Source: Ardenticatenaceae bacterium
GTDB taxonomy: Bacteria; Chloroflexota; Anaerolineae; Promineifilales; Promineifilaceae
NCBI GenBank assembly: GCA_011525915.1
Contig: WYBM01000080.1
Coordinates: 1 to 60,504 of the forward strand
Length of the DNA: 60,504 nucleotides
Direction: 5' to 3'
The notes beneath the pieces were generated by a model. That model was given only the letters and a program-made list of their open reading frames with translations, did not search any database and was not told the origin of the DNA. A program made the position numbers and the translations under genes. Positions 26,867 through 36,095 of the stretch are shown one piece after another (position 1 is the stretch's first letter; every line of letters begins with the position of its first letter).

Positions 26867-27994
26867 ATGCGGACGATAGTTTGTTTTTGTGGTTTGTCCC
26901 TTCTGTTTTATTTACTCGCGGGGTGTGGGGACACAGCGGCGTTACCTACCCGTATTGCCGTTGCTTCTTTACCAACTTCTTCTTTTGCGCTGCCGGCCAC
27001 CAACACACCACTGTCAGGGGGCACGGCCGTGCCCCTTCTGCCCACGTTGACGCCTGTACCCAGCCACACCCCTTTACCCAGTGCCACCCCCACCGTCACC
27101 GGTACTCCCCCGCCAACGGCCACACCTGATCTGTATAAAGATTTGACCATTGATGCCCTGACCGCCCGCAGTTATGGCGGCGGGCTTTTAGACATTGTGG
27201 AGACCCTGGAAGAAACTGACACGTTTACCCGCTACCTTATCACTTACCCCAGCGACGGCCTGACCATTTACGGGTTTATGAATGTGCCCAATGAAGGAGA
27301 CAAATTTCCGGTGGCCCTGGTGCTGCATGGTTACATCGATCCGGCCGACTATGATACGCTGGCATACACTACCCGTTATGCCGATGCCTTGGCCGAAGCG
27401 GGCTACTTTGTCATCCACCCCAACTTCCGCAACTACCCGCCCTCAGACAGCGGCCCAGATGCTTTCCGCACCGGCTATGCCATTGACGTGCTAAACCTCA
27501 TCGCCATTATTCGCCAGCAAAGCCAGGACCCGGTGGGGTTTCTACGGCGCGCCGACGCTGACCATATTCATCTGTGGGGGCACAGCATGGGGGGCGGTGT
27601 GGCGCTGCGGGTCATTACCGTCAACACTGAACCGTACATCCGTGCGGCCGTGCTTTATGGCTCTATGAGCGGCGACGAGCAGCGTAACTATGATCGTATC
27701 CGTTACTGGTCTTATGGGCGGCGGGGCGAATTTGAGCTGGCCGCACCGCCGGAGTTGATGGCGCTGATTTCGCCCATCAACTATTTGGGACGCACCTCCG
27801 TGCCCATTGCCGTGCACCACAGCGTGGCTGATGATGTTGTGCCTGTAGCCTGGTCTCAGGAATTGTGTGATTTGCTGGCCGCCAGTGGGCATGAACACGA
27901 ATGCTTCTTTTACCAGGCCCAGCCGCACACGTTTCATGGCTACGCGGATGATCTGTTCATGGAACGGGTGGTGCTGTTTTTCCGCAGCCATTAG
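26867..27994 (+). CDS. Lipoprotein alpha/beta hydrolase (prolyl oligopeptidase-like)
   Basis: A 375-residue protein with a lipoprotein signal (MRTIVCFCGLSLLFYLLAGC, lipobox LAGC) and a Pro/Thr-rich linker of about 70 residues. The alpha/beta hydrolase domain follows: VALVLHGYIDPADY forms the oxyanion region, the nucleophile serine is in WGHSMGGGVAL, and the late SVADDVVP and QPHTFHGY hold the acid and histidine. It is probably an extracytoplasmic esterase or peptidase tethered to the membrane. It is convergent with the C39-like gene, four bases apart. Confidence 0.85.
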   Translation: MRTIVCFCGLSLLFYLLAGCGDTAALPTRIAVASLPTSSFALPATNTPLSGGTAVPLLPTLTPVPSHTPLPSATPTVTGTPPPTATPDLYKDLTIDALTARSYGGGLLDIVETLEETDTFTRYLITYPSDGLTIYGFMNVPNEGDKFPVALVLHGYIDPADYDTLAYTTRYADALAEAGYFVIHPNFRNYPPSDSGPDAFRTGYAIDVLNLIAIIRQQSQDPVGFLRRADADHIHLWGHSMGGGVALRVITVNTEPYIRAAVLYGSMSGDEQRNYDRIRYWSYGRRGEFELAAPPELMALISPINYLGRTSVPIAVHHSVADDVVPVAWSQELCDLLAASGHEHECFFYQAQPHTFHGYADDLFMERVVLFFRSH

Positions 27995-27998
27995 GTAT

Positions 27999-29333
27999 TT
28001 ATCTAGATGGTAGGGCATCATATGCTTCCTGGGCCGGGGTAAAGGTGGGGTTCCAGGTGATAGCCTGTTGGAAGTCCAGCCGGGCCTGATCAGGGTTGCC
28101 CTGGGCCAGGTAAGCCAGGCCGCGATAGTAGTACGCTTCTTCCAGGCCGCCGCTGCTGGAGAGAGTGGCATTAGCCAGGGTCAAGGCATCATCGCTGCGG
28201 CCGACGGCCAGGTAAGCTTCATACGGTTGGAATTGATACCATAACATGCGCCAGGGCAGGCCAATGGTGCGCGCCTGGTCATAAGCGGTGGCGGCGTTTT
28301 GGAAATAGGCCTGGTCGCCGGTAAGCTGGCCTAAATGTGTCAGGCTGGTGCCCAGGTTAAACCGGGAGTAAGGGTTTTGGGCGGCCACGGCCGTTTCTGC
28401 CTGCGCTGTTTGGGCGGCGTGCCGCCACATGGTTAGCGGGTCTGCTAGTTCGGGACCAATAAGGGCGGCTACGGCCGTTTCCTGTTCTGGCGGGTATACC
28501 AGGAAGAAGGCATAATTAAAGTGCTGCCAATGCGCCTCAATAAAATCATAACTTTCGGTCAGGCCGCTGCTGTCCCAAGGGCCCAGAAAGGTATCCAACA
28601 CCGTGAATTCTTGTGTCGTATCATCGTAGCCAATAAGCGTCAGGTAGTGGCCCATCCAGCCCTGCCAATCATTGGGCACATACCCCTTTTCGATGACCAC
28701 AGGAAAGCCGTTAGCCAGCAGCCGCTTGAGCACGGCGATATCACCGCCGCTGTACACGGCCGCGCGCAAAGGTGTTTGTTCATTGACGTAATGCACCAAC
28801 TCCTCTGGGGAGACATTGCGGTCTTCGTACTGGGGGCGAATCTGAGCCGCCACCTCCAGCTGGTCAACGATGTACCCATAATGGGCCAGATTTAACGTGA
28901 GGTTTGCCGGCCCGCAGTTGTTGAACTGCTGAGGGATGACAGTTAACCCTCCAATATGAACTTGCTGGGGCAGGGGAACGGGGGTAGGCGATGGCGTGGC
29001 TGCCGACGTGTCAGGGGACGTTACCCTGTTGCCAGGGTAGGCGGAGGCGGCGGTAAAGGCAGGGGGGATGGCAGCGGTAGGTGAAGAGACGGCCGTAGGC
29101 AGCGCAATGGTAGGCATGAGGGCCAGAGGGTAGCGGGTGATATCGGGCGCGGGTAGTGCGGTGGGCAGCGGTGTGCTGGCGGCCTGCAGCATCGTTTCCG
29201 GCAGATAAAGCCGTGCTTGTGCCGGCAAGGAGGCTACCACACGGGGAAAAGCCCACCAACTGAAGACGGCCGTCAACAGCAACAACACGGCCAGTAAAAT
29301 GCCTATCCCACAACCTTTACGCATGACACCCAT
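27999..29333 (-). CDS. Membrane-anchored C39-like cysteine peptidase with TPR tail
   Basis: A 444-residue protein with an N-terminal hydrophobic anchor (about 8-28) and a Pro/Thr/Ala-rich stalk to about residue 120. A C39-like papain fold follows: the cysteine is in QQFNNCGPANLTLNL and the histidine in WMGHYLTLIGYDD. The last ~130 residues are TPR repeats (GLEEAYYYRGLAYLAQGNPD). Related proteins are thought to cleave or bind extracellular peptides; no ABC partner is nearby, so bacteriocin leader processing is not suggested. GTG or ATG alternatives near the start are possible. Confidence 0.8.
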   Translation of the reverse strand: MGVMRKGCGIGILLAVLLLLTAVFSWWAFPRVVASLPAQARLYLPETMLQAASTPLPTALPAPDITRYPLALMPTIALPTAVSSPTAAIPPAFTAASAYPGNRVTSPDTSAATPSPTPVPLPQQVHIGGLTVIPQQFNNCGPANLTLNLAHYGYIVDQLEVAAQIRPQYEDRNVSPEELVHYVNEQTPLRAAVYSGGDIAVLKRLLANGFPVVIEKGYVPNDWQGWMGHYLTLIGYDDTTQEFTVLDTFLGPWDSSGLTESYDFIEAHWQHFNYAFFLVYPPEQETAVAALIGPELADPLTMWRHAAQTAQAETAVAAQNPYSRFNLGTSLTHLGQLTGDQAYFQNAATAYDQARTIGLPWRMLWYQFQPYEAYLAVGRSDDALTLANATLSSSGGLEEAYYYRGLAYLAQGNPDQARLDFQQAITWNPTFTPAQEAYDALPSR

Positions 29334-29388
29334 TATACCTATGTGTTAAGATAGCGACGCGTTAATAAAACATGAGGAGGCTAAATGT

Positions 29389-30168
29389 ATGCAGATCGTT
29401 ATCTTTTCAGATGTTCACGGTAATCTGAATGCCCTGGAGGCAGTTCTGACGGCCATTGACCAGCAAAAGCCAGACATGATCGTGTTTGCCGGGGATTTGT
29501 GTCTGATGGGGGCACGGCCGTCGGCCTGTATTGCGCACCTTCAAGCCCGCAAAGACATCCTGTCTATTCACGGCAACACCGATTTGATGATTGGTAACCC
29601 TCTTGCGCTGCCAGAAGATGCCGACGAGGCTACGCAGTCCCGGTACCAGCAGTTTAACGCCATTAGCGACTGGACGTTGGCGCAGCTTTCCGAGGCAGAA
29701 GCTGCCTGGCTGCGCGGTCTGCCCTTTAGCTTCCGCCTCAGCCCTACGAATGACGCCGCCGATGATTTGCTCATCGTCCATGCTAACCCGAAGGATGTCG
29801 AACGCCCCATTCTGCCCACGGATGAGGTGCAACAAGAGCGCTTTGGCAAGGTGAGCCGCAGCCAGCCAGATGCGGCCCTGGAACCCTTGTTAGCCGACGT
29901 CACGGCCGGGGTGATCGTCTTTGGACATGTGCACCTTCCCAGTGTACGCCAATGGCGAGATATGAAACTGGCCAATATCAGTTCTGTCAGTATGCCCATG
30001 GATGCCGATGTGCGCGCGAAGTATGGCATGCTAACCTGGGCCAACGGCCGTTGGGCCATCGAACATCGTTTTGTAGAATATGACCTGGAGGGGGAAAAGA
30101 CGGCCGTAAAACAGGCACGGCCGCCAGGGTGGGAAGAGATGGTGCAGCGGCTGGCAGGGAGGCCGTAG
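29389..30168 (+). CDS. Calcineurin-like metallophosphoesterase
   Basis: A 259-residue cytoplasmic protein with the five metallophosphoesterase blocks: FSDVHGNLNAL, FAGDLCLMG, IHGNTD, VHANPKD and VFGHVHLPSV. This YfcE/MJ0936-type group hydrolyses phosphodiesters or phosphomonoesters, in vivo substrate unknown. GAGGAGGCTAAATGT precedes the ATG. The gene is followed directly by a dense GTCAGTGG repeat tract that separates it from the convergent S10 peptidase gene. Confidence 0.88.
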   Translation: MQIVIFSDVHGNLNALEAVLTAIDQQKPDMIVFAGDLCLMGARPSACIAHLQARKDILSIHGNTDLMIGNPLALPEDADEATQSRYQQFNAISDWTLAQLSEAEAAWLRGLPFSFRLSPTNDAADDLLIVHANPKDVERPILPTDEVQQERFGKVSRSQPDAALEPLLADVTAGVIVFGHVHLPSVRQWRDMKLANISSVSMPMDADVRAKYGMLTWANGRWAIEHRFVEYDLEGEKTAVKQARPPGWEEMVQRLAGRP

Positions 30169-30301
30169 TCAGTGGGTCGGTGGTCAGTGGGTCAGTGGGT
30201 CAGTGGTCAGTAGGTCAGTGGGTCAGTAGGTCAGTGGGTCAGTGGGTCAGTGGTCAGTGGATAGTTACTGAATACTGAATACTGACCACTGACCACTGAC
30301 C
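30169..30301. repeat. GTCAGTGG tandem tract ending in an inverted copy
   Basis: From 30169 the motif GGTCAGTG (variants GTCAGTAG, GTCGGTG) is repeated about ten times with 7-10 base periods. It is followed by TTACTGAATACTGAATACTG and then by CCACTGACCACTGACC, the inverse of the tract. Both convergent genes end at its edges, so the RNA hairpin could end transcription from either side. Confidence 0.85.
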
Positions 30302-31795
30302 CTAGCGGGCGGACACGGCCGTGTCTAAAAACCCATCCAAGTCGCGCTTTAACTGGACCAGAGAGGGGTGATGCACGTACATCATGTGCCCTGCTTCGTA
30401 GTAGGTCATGGAAATGTTACCCATTAATTCAGAGGGAACCTCTATATGGTTAAAGGTGTATTCGGTGGCCAGGAAGGGGGTAGCAAAATCATAGTAGCCG
30501 TTGGCCACAAACACTTTCAGGAAGGGATTGCTGGTCATAGCCCGCCGCAGCGTTTCAGCCACGTTTACAAATTCATTCTGATGTGGTTCATAATTCCAGG
30601 GCCATACCCGTCCTGTCAGAATTTCATAAGGTAGGTCGCTTTCAAACTTCAGGTCACGGCGTACATAATCATTAAACGTGGCCGTATAGGGCCCCATGAT
30701 GGCGGCCATGCTGGGGTCATACTCAAAGAATTCTCCCGCGGCATCACGGTCATAACCGGTAAACCGGCTGTCTAGCCGCCCCACTGTTTTGCCCTGATCA
30801 CGCAGCAACTCTTTGCAGAAGCGCATATAATGAATGCGCAGGTTACACCGCCGTACATAATCCGGGGAAAGCCCGGTATAACGGACCAATTTCTCTTCAA
30901 TTTCCGCCCGCCTGTCCTCAGGCAGGGCGGCCCCTTGCATCAGGGCCAGAGTGTACTCTGTCAGAGCAAAATCACGCACTTCTGCGATAGTTTTTAGTAG
31001 ATCCGCTTGCAAATCAGGGGCCAGACGCTGGTGATACCAGGCCGTAGCCGCCAGGGTGGGCAAGTAAAAAATATAGGGCAGGTCATTGCCTACCGGGAAG
31101 CGAATGGTCTGAAAATTAAGGACAACCGATATGAGCATAACGCCATTTAGAAATAGGCCATAGCGCTCCTGAAGGTAGCCAGACAACCCGGCGGCGCGGG
31201 TGGTGCCGTAGCTTTCACCGATGAGGAACTTGGGGGAAGACCAACGGCCGTAGCGGCTCACATAAAGGCGAATAAAGTCACCTACCGATTCAATATCTTT
31301 CTTGAAGCTGTGAAACTCTTTTGGCTTTTCGCCAGGTACGGCCCGGCTGAAGCCGGTGCTGACAGGGTCTATAAAAACCAGGTCGGTCTGGTCCAACAGG
31401 GAGTAGTCGTTGTTGACCAGTTTATAAGGCGGCGCCAATGGTTGGCCACCTTCCATGGTCTCTACCCGGCGGGGGCCCAGCACACCCAGGTGCAGCCAGA
31501 CCGAGGAAGAACCAGGGCCGCCGTTAAACGAGAAGGTCAACGGCCGTGAAGCCATAGCTTCTACACCATCTTTCGTATAAGCAACGAAGAAGATGCTGGC
31601 TTTGGCTTTTTCGCCCTCAGACTTACCTTCCTTTTCCGCTTCTTCTTTCAGTACAAGGGTGCCACAGGTGACAGTGTAGTTAATTTCTGTACCGTTAATG
31701 ACGGCCGTATGTTGGGTAACAGAGAGTTTGTCTTCAGGGGTTGGTTTTTTTTCTTCTTGCTCTTTGTCGTTCTTTTTCTTGTCGTCTTCAGTCAT
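30302..31795 (-). CDS. S10 family serine carboxypeptidase-like protein
   Basis: About 497 residues with the S10 signature: GGPGSSSVWLHLGVLGP oxyanion region, nucleophile Ser in GESYGTTRAAGL, aspartate in ANGYYDFATP and histidine in YEAGHMMYVH. The N-terminus is highly charged (DDKKKNDKEQEEKKP) and has no signal peptide, unusual because eukaryotic homologues are vacuolar or secreted. It probably trims C-terminal residues from peptides. ATG at 31795 is chosen because TTGGAGAAACAG sits just before it; a TTG 12 bp upstream overlaps that RBS. Confidence 0.88.
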   Translation of the reverse strand: MTEDDKKKNDKEQEEKKPTPEDKLSVTQHTAVINGTEINYTVTCGTLVLKEEAEKEGKSEGEKAKASIFFVAYTKDGVEAMASRPLTFSFNGGPGSSSVWLHLGVLGPRRVETMEGGQPLAPPYKLVNNDYSLLDQTDLVFIDPVSTGFSRAVPGEKPKEFHSFKKDIESVGDFIRLYVSRYGRWSSPKFLIGESYGTTRAAGLSGYLQERYGLFLNGVMLISVVLNFQTIRFPVGNDLPYIFYLPTLAATAWYHQRLAPDLQADLLKTIAEVRDFALTEYTLALMQGAALPEDRRAEIEEKLVRYTGLSPDYVRRCNLRIHYMRFCKELLRDQGKTVGRLDSRFTGYDRDAAGEFFEYDPSMAAIMGPYTATFNDYVRRDLKFESDLPYEILTGRVWPWNYEPHQNEFVNVAETLRRAMTSNPFLKVFVANGYYDFATPFLATEYTFNHIEVPSELMGNISMTYYEAGHMMYVHHPSLVQLKRDLDGFLDTAVSAR

Positions 31796-31898
31796 CTGTT
31801 TCTCCAAGAGGGGGATGGCGATGATTATACAAGGGCCCGCCCAATAGAGAAATATGTAGAGCCCTGGACAGGCGGCCGGTCAACAACAGACGGCCGTG

Positions 31899-32192
31899 TC
31901 AGACGGCTACCACTGCTTTGATGTGCGGGAAGAACTGCTTGACCGTCCCTTCTACCCAGCCGTGCAGCGTTACGGGGGCCAGGTTACATCCTTCACATGC
32001 CCCGGAAAGATGTACCTGCAAAACATCATCCTGAAAAGCTACCAGGGTCACTTCGCCACCATGATAATGTTCAATGTAACTGCTGATGGTGGTGACCAGT
32101 GCTTGCAGCCGTTCTGCTTCGCTGGCCTCGGCCACACGGCGCATTTCGGCATTAAAGCCACGTACACCAGCTGGTCGGTTTGTGGTTGTCAT
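31899..32192 (-). CDS. NifU C-terminal-like Fe-S scaffold protein
   Basis: A 97-residue protein ending with a NifU/Nfu domain: LSGACEGCNLAPVTL contains the CxxC pair that holds a transient [4Fe-4S] cluster. It likely carries iron-sulfur clusters to apoproteins. The start ATG at 32192 follows AAGGAGCAGTGAG; an upstream in-frame start lacks a good site. No isc or suf genes are adjacent. The N-terminal ~30 residues are not family specific. Confidence 0.82.
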   Translation of the reverse strand: MTTTNRPAGVRGFNAEMRRVAEASEAERLQALVTTISSYIEHYHGGEVTLVAFQDDVLQVHLSGACEGCNLAPVTLHGWVEGTVKQFFPHIKAVVAV

Positions 32193-32383
32193 CTCACTGC
32201 TCCTTTGGGGCAAGCTGCCCCTCATCTACCCAACCTTATTCTTGGTCATGATTAGAGGGTACCATATTCAGCAGGGTGTGACCATAACAATAGACAGGAA
32301 AATGGGTGAGGAAAATCTTTACCGCCCTGCCACCCGACGTCTGAGAATGGCCTTGAAGCTTTCTTGAAACGGACCTGGTGCTG

Positions 32384-32935
32384 TCAAAGGATCAGCGCCG
32401 CCAGTGCGGCCTGCAAATCATCGTAAAGGGGAATGGGCGCCAGGTCAGCGGCTTCGGGCTGGGCGGCCTGGGTCCGGCCGCGCCCGGTCAGCACCATGGC
32501 GGCCAGACGCACCCCGGCGGCGCGGCCGGCCTGCACATCTGTGAGGGCGTCACCAATCATGATCGACTGGTCTAGTACCAGGTGATGTTCCTGTGCCGCT
32601 TGCAGCAGCATGCCAGGCAGCGGCTTGCGGCAGCCTGTTTCCTGGCCGGGGGCATCTGGGCAAATGTAGGCGGCGTCTACACGGCCGTCATGCTGCCGGA
32701 TCACCTCTATAATCTGTTCGTTCAAAGAGATGACCGTGTCCAGAGGCAATATCCCCCGGCCGACGGCCGACTGGTTGGTGACCATGATGACTTTGTACGG
32801 TGTATGGCGAACACGTGCCAGCGCTGCCAGCGCCTGGGGGAAAAAGTGTACATCATCCCAATAACGAACGTAGCGGTCACAATTTTCAATAATGACGCCG
32901 TCGCGGTCAAGAAAGATAGCAGGGTGCATAGGCAT
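32384..32935 (-). CDS. gmhB: GmhB-like HAD phosphatase (heptose bisphosphate 7-phosphatase family)
   Basis: A 183-residue HAD-IIIA enzyme: nucleophile motif FLDRDGVII, motif II VTNQS, and motif III GDALTDVQAG. The segment CPDAPGQETGCRKP is a reduced form of the zinc loop of GmhB. The family removes the 7-phosphate from D-glycero-manno-heptose 1,7-bisphosphate or acts as histidinol phosphatase. No other heptose genes are nearby, and LPS is not expected in this lineage, so the substrate is open; S-layer or glycoprotein heptose is one possibility. Confidence 0.8.
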   Translation of the reverse strand: MPMHPAIFLDRDGVIIENCDRYVRYWDDVHFFPQALAALARVRHTPYKVIMVTNQSAVGRGILPLDTVISLNEQIIEVIRQHDGRVDAAYICPDAPGQETGCRKPLPGMLLQAAQEHHLVLDQSIMIGDALTDVQAGRAAGVRLAAMVLTGRGRTQAAQPEAADLAPIPLYDDLQAALAALIL

Positions 32936-32976
32936 TCAGGGGTTCAGGTGGCTTAAACACGCCTTCACGCAATCAC

Positions 32977-33660
32977 TCATCCAGAGAGCGGTTGAATACA
33001 TTCGGCCGTGTCGTTGCGCGGGTTGTTGACGGCCGTGCTCACCGGGTAGGCGGCCATCTTATCAGCGGGAAACGGTCGTAACAGATGCAGCGCCTGATCC
33101 GGGTTGGGGCCAGGCTCCAGCCAGAGGCCAAAATCTTCCGGCTCAATAATAACCGGCATCCGGTTATGAATGGGGGCCATCAGCTCATTGGGGCTGGTGG
33201 TGAGAATGGTGCAGGTTTGCAGGCGTGTGCCTTCTGGATCTTGCCACATTTCCCACAGCCCAGCAAAAGCAAACGGCCGCCCTTCCGTGGCATGGATATA
33301 CATTGGCTGTTTCCGGTCATGCAGCTTTTGCCATTCATAAAAGCCGTCAGCGGGAATGAGACAGCGCCGGCGTTTAAAAGCATTACGAAAGGATGGCTTT
33401 TCCGCTACCGTCTCTGACCGGGCGTTGATCATGCGCGCGCCAATGGCCATATCTTTAGACCAGGAAGGGATCAGCCCCCAGCGGAAAAAAGTCAGGCTGC
33501 GTTGGCCGTGCTCATCCAGAAAAGCAGCCAGAACAGGCTGCGTCGGCGCGATGTTGTAGCGTGGTACAGAGGGGGGGATGGCAGCAACGGCCGTGTTATC
33601 CACGTTTAAGACAGCGGCTACTTCTTCGGTAGGTGACATTAACGCAAATCGGCCACACAT
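32977..33660 (-). CDS. SRAP domain protein (YedK/HMCES), abasic-site shield
   Basis: A 227-residue protein with invariant Cys2 (MCGRFALMSP), exposed after removal of methionine, which crosslinks to abasic sites in single-stranded DNA. NARSETV, the GFYEWQ segment and HNRMPVII complete the active site. It protects ssDNA at replication forks during damage. No adjacent SOS genes are seen. Length is typical (about 220-230). Confidence 0.92.
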   Translation of the reverse strand: MCGRFALMSPTEEVAAVLNVDNTAVAAIPPSVPRYNIAPTQPVLAAFLDEHGQRSLTFFRWGLIPSWSKDMAIGARMINARSETVAEKPSFRNAFKRRRCLIPADGFYEWQKLHDRKQPMYIHATEGRPFAFAGLWEMWQDPEGTRLQTCTILTTSPNELMAPIHNRMPVIIEPEDFGLWLEPGPNPDQALHLLRPFPADKMAAYPVSTAVNNPRNDTAECIQPLSG

Positions 33661-33749
33661 AGATCCTCCTCATGACAGTAAGGGTGAGGTCAGTGGTTAA
33701 CTTGTTGGTGGGTCTTGCCAGACTTGGTAGTGTACCAACCACCTGGCCC

Positions 33750-33950
33750 TTAGGCCAACGGCCGCGTGCGGGCCCCACATTGCCGGTTTTCATTGCTCTG
33801 GTGCCGCCAGAAATAGACAATTTTACCGTTTTTCATGGGCTGGCGGCTGCGTAATGTTAATACACCCCCGCAATGGGGACAAATCGCTTGTTTCGGGGAG
33901 TTGGCTGCAGCCAACACCTGCTGGCCTGAAGCTGTTGTTGCAATTTTCAT
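33750..33950 (-). CDS. Small zinc-ribbon-like protein
   Basis: A 66-residue frame with ICPHCGGVLTLRSR and a later cysteine after FWRHQSNENRQC, reminiscent of the N-terminal zinc-finger of CoiA-like or nuclease-associated proteins. GGGAGC lies about 12 bases upstream of the ATG, a poor spacing. It stands between the divergent SRAP and SDR genes. I do not recognise a function; the composition and conserved-looking metal ligands make it more likely real than chance. Confidence 0.5.
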   Translation of the reverse strand: MKIATTASGQQVLAAANSPKQAICPHCGGVLTLRSRQPMKNGKIVYFWRHQSNENRQCGARTRPLA

Positions 33951-34172
33951 AATTGATGTTGCTCCCGATCACCGAATAATGTTTACTTTTCAACCCTGCC
34001 AAAGTGTACCCTGCCCCATTCGTCCACACCCTGACCCTTTAGTACTAAAGTCCGTTAAAAGTGCGTGAAACGTCAGACGGTTTGTCAGATTTCTATGGTG
34101 AGCAGACCCACCTGGGACTGCTTTAGCTTTGTGTTACAATCCCCTTATCAAGACAACAGAGGTGATTTGTTT

Positions 34173-34943
34173 ATGGACATTCAACAGCACACCTTTTTGG
34201 TTACCGGCGGTAGTTCCGGACTGGGTGCCGCTTGTGTGTGCCGGCTGGTAAAAGCTGGTGGTAAGGTGATCATTGCTGACTTAAATGAAGATGCGGGCCG
34301 GCAGTTGGCAGACGAACTGGGCAGCCAGGTGCGGTTTGTGAAGGTAAATGTGGTGAATGCGGCCGATGTGACCACGGCCGTGACCACATCGGTCACTGAA
34401 TTCGGCGGCCTGCATGGTGTTATTCACTGTGCGGGCATGGCCATTGCCACCAAACTATTAGATCGTGAGGGCAATCCCCATGATCTGGACACCTTTAGTA
34501 AAGTCATTCAGGTTAACCTTGTGGGGACATTTAATGTTATTCGCCTGGCGGCGGCGGCCATGATTAAAGGTGAGCCCAATGCTGCCGGTGAACGCGGCGT
34601 TATCATCAGCACCGCCTCCGTAGCTGCTTTCGACGGGCAGATTGGGCAGGTCGCTTACGCTGCCAGCAAAGGGGGGGTGGTGGGCATGACGCTGCCCATG
34701 GCCCGCGAACTGGCTCGTTATGGTATTCGGGTCATAACCATTGCTCCGGGCATCTTTGATACGCCTATGATGGCTGCCCTGCCAGAAAAAGCCCGCCAAT
34801 CGCTGGGTGAACAGGTTCCCTTCCCTTCGCGGCTGGGCCGCCCTGATGAATATGCCGCCCTGGCACAACACATCATCGAAAACGAAATGCTCAATGGTGA
34901 AGTCATCCGGCTCGACGGCGCTATTCGCATGGCTCCAAAATAA
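34173..34943 (+). CDS. Short-chain dehydrogenase (3-hydroxyacyl-CoA dehydrogenase type 2-like)
   Basis: A 256-residue classical SDR: cofactor motif TGGSSGLGAA, D at the end of the second strand (IIADLNEDAG, preferring NAD), active YAASKGG and a C-terminal RLDGAIRM. The long insertion GMAIATKLLDREGNPHDLDT and overall pattern match human HSD17B10-type 3-hydroxyacyl-CoA dehydrogenases, which would link it to fatty acid or branched-chain amino acid breakdown. ATG at 34173 is preferred: AGAGGTG lies upstream and the earlier in-frame start adds 36 unrelated residues. Confidence 0.87.
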   Translation: MDIQQHTFLVTGGSSGLGAACVCRLVKAGGKVIIADLNEDAGRQLADELGSQVRFVKVNVVNAADVTTAVTTSVTEFGGLHGVIHCAGMAIATKLLDREGNPHDLDTFSKVIQVNLVGTFNVIRLAAAAMIKGEPNAAGERGVIISTASVAAFDGQIGQVAYAASKGGVVGMTLPMARELARYGIRVITIAPGIFDTPMMAALPEKARQSLGEQVPFPSRLGRPDEYAALAQHIIENEMLNGEVIRLDGAIRMAPK

Positions 34944-35038
34944 CCTTCTATAGGTGACAGATGCCTTAAACTGAATTAAAATTTGCCAGTCATCTTTGCT
35001 GAAAGTGACTGTCACCTGTTTATAGAACATAGAAGTTT

Positions 35039-35995
35039 ATGCAAGCACTTTGTTTAAAGCCAGGCCAGCTTTCCTACTGCCCTGACTATCCTGATCCTAT
35101 CCCTGGGCCAGATGAAGCGTTGGTGCGTGTGCGCCTGGCCGGCATTTGCACCACCGACTTGGAAATGGTAAAAGGGTACATTCCTGATTTTCATGGTGTA
35201 TTAGGGCATGAGTTTGTGGGTGAGGTTGTTAGTGCGCCAGATGGGTGCCGGCATGGCCAGCGCGTGGTGGCCAGCATTAATGTGGGCTGTAGTACATGTG
35301 CTGTTTGCCAGGTAAAGGGGTTTGAACATTGTCCCCATCGCCAGACGCTGGGCATTCACCGACATGATGGTGTCTTTGCTGATTACGTCGCCATCCCCCT
35401 GAGAAACCTGTTTGCTGTGCCGGCTGATGTGCCCGACGAAGCCGCTGTTTTTACCGAGCCGTTAGCGGCAGCACTGCGCATACGGGAACAGGTGCGGTTA
35501 CGGCCGTCGGCCGCCATGGCCGTTATTGGGCCAGGGCGTCTGGGGTTGTTGGTAGGGCAGGTGTTAGCGGTAGATGGTACGGCTGTAACTATGCTGGGGC
35601 GCCATCCGGCTTCTTTGGAACTGCCGGCTCAATGGGGCCTACAAACCGCGCTGGCTGCCGATGTGCCAGACAATAGTTTTGATCTGGTGGTAGAAGTCAC
35701 CGGCAACGAAACTGGTTTTGCCCAGGCGATCCGGCTGGTACGGCCGTTAGGAACTATCATTCTCAAAAGTACCTTTGCCGGCCTCAGCCGCCTGAATTTG
35801 AGCAAGGTTGTGGTCAGCGAAATCACCGTTATTGGTTCACGCTGTGGTCCGTTTGCCCCGGCGCTGCGCTTGCTGGCTGCCAGGACCATTGCCACAAACG
35901 CCCTCATCGCCGCTTCGTTCCCCCTGGCTGAAGGAGTGGCTGCCTTTGAGAAAGCCGCGCAACCAGGAGTCAGGAAGGTGTTGCTTCGGCCGTAA
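35039..35995 (+). CDS. Zinc-dependent MDR alcohol/threonine dehydrogenase-like protein
   Basis: A 318-residue dehydrogenase. Catalytic zinc ligands: Cys in GICTTDLEMVKGY and GHEFVGEV; structural zinc ligands: CSTCAVCQVKGFEHC. The Rossmann part has MAVIGPGRLGLLVGQV, a GxGxxG variant. Length is somewhat short for the family (about 340). The substrate is probably a polyol or threonine-like alcohol; not determinable. About 95 bp after the SDR gene, so possibly co-transcribed. Confidence 0.85.
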   Translation: MQALCLKPGQLSYCPDYPDPIPGPDEALVRVRLAGICTTDLEMVKGYIPDFHGVLGHEFVGEVVSAPDGCRHGQRVVASINVGCSTCAVCQVKGFEHCPHRQTLGIHRHDGVFADYVAIPLRNLFAVPADVPDEAAVFTEPLAAALRIREQVRLRPSAAMAVIGPGRLGLLVGQVLAVDGTAVTMLGRHPASLELPAQWGLQTALAADVPDNSFDLVVEVTGNETGFAQAIRLVRPLGTIILKSTFAGLSRLNLSKVVVSEITVIGSRCGPFAPALRLLAARTIATNALIAASFPLAEGVAAFEKAAQPGVRKVLLRP

Positions 35996-36006
35996 CCCGT
36001 ACGGTG

Positions 36007-36028
36007 ACAAAAGCTGTCATGCTTTTGT
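36007..36028 (+). terminator. Hairpin after the dehydrogenase gene
   Basis: ACAAAAGC (36007-36014) and GCTTTTGT (36021-36028) form a perfect 8-bp stem with loop TGTCAT, 12 bp after the stop. A strong T-run is missing, so termination may be partial. Confidence 0.45.
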
Positions 36029-36095
36029 AGTCTGGTGTGTTGTGGTAATGGTATAATCGCCACATATATGTACCTTAGCAAGGAGAAAAGCACCC

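Noticed and set aside
30169..30301. CRISPR-like array
   Set aside because: Units are only 7-10 bases, have no unique spacers and no cas genes are present.
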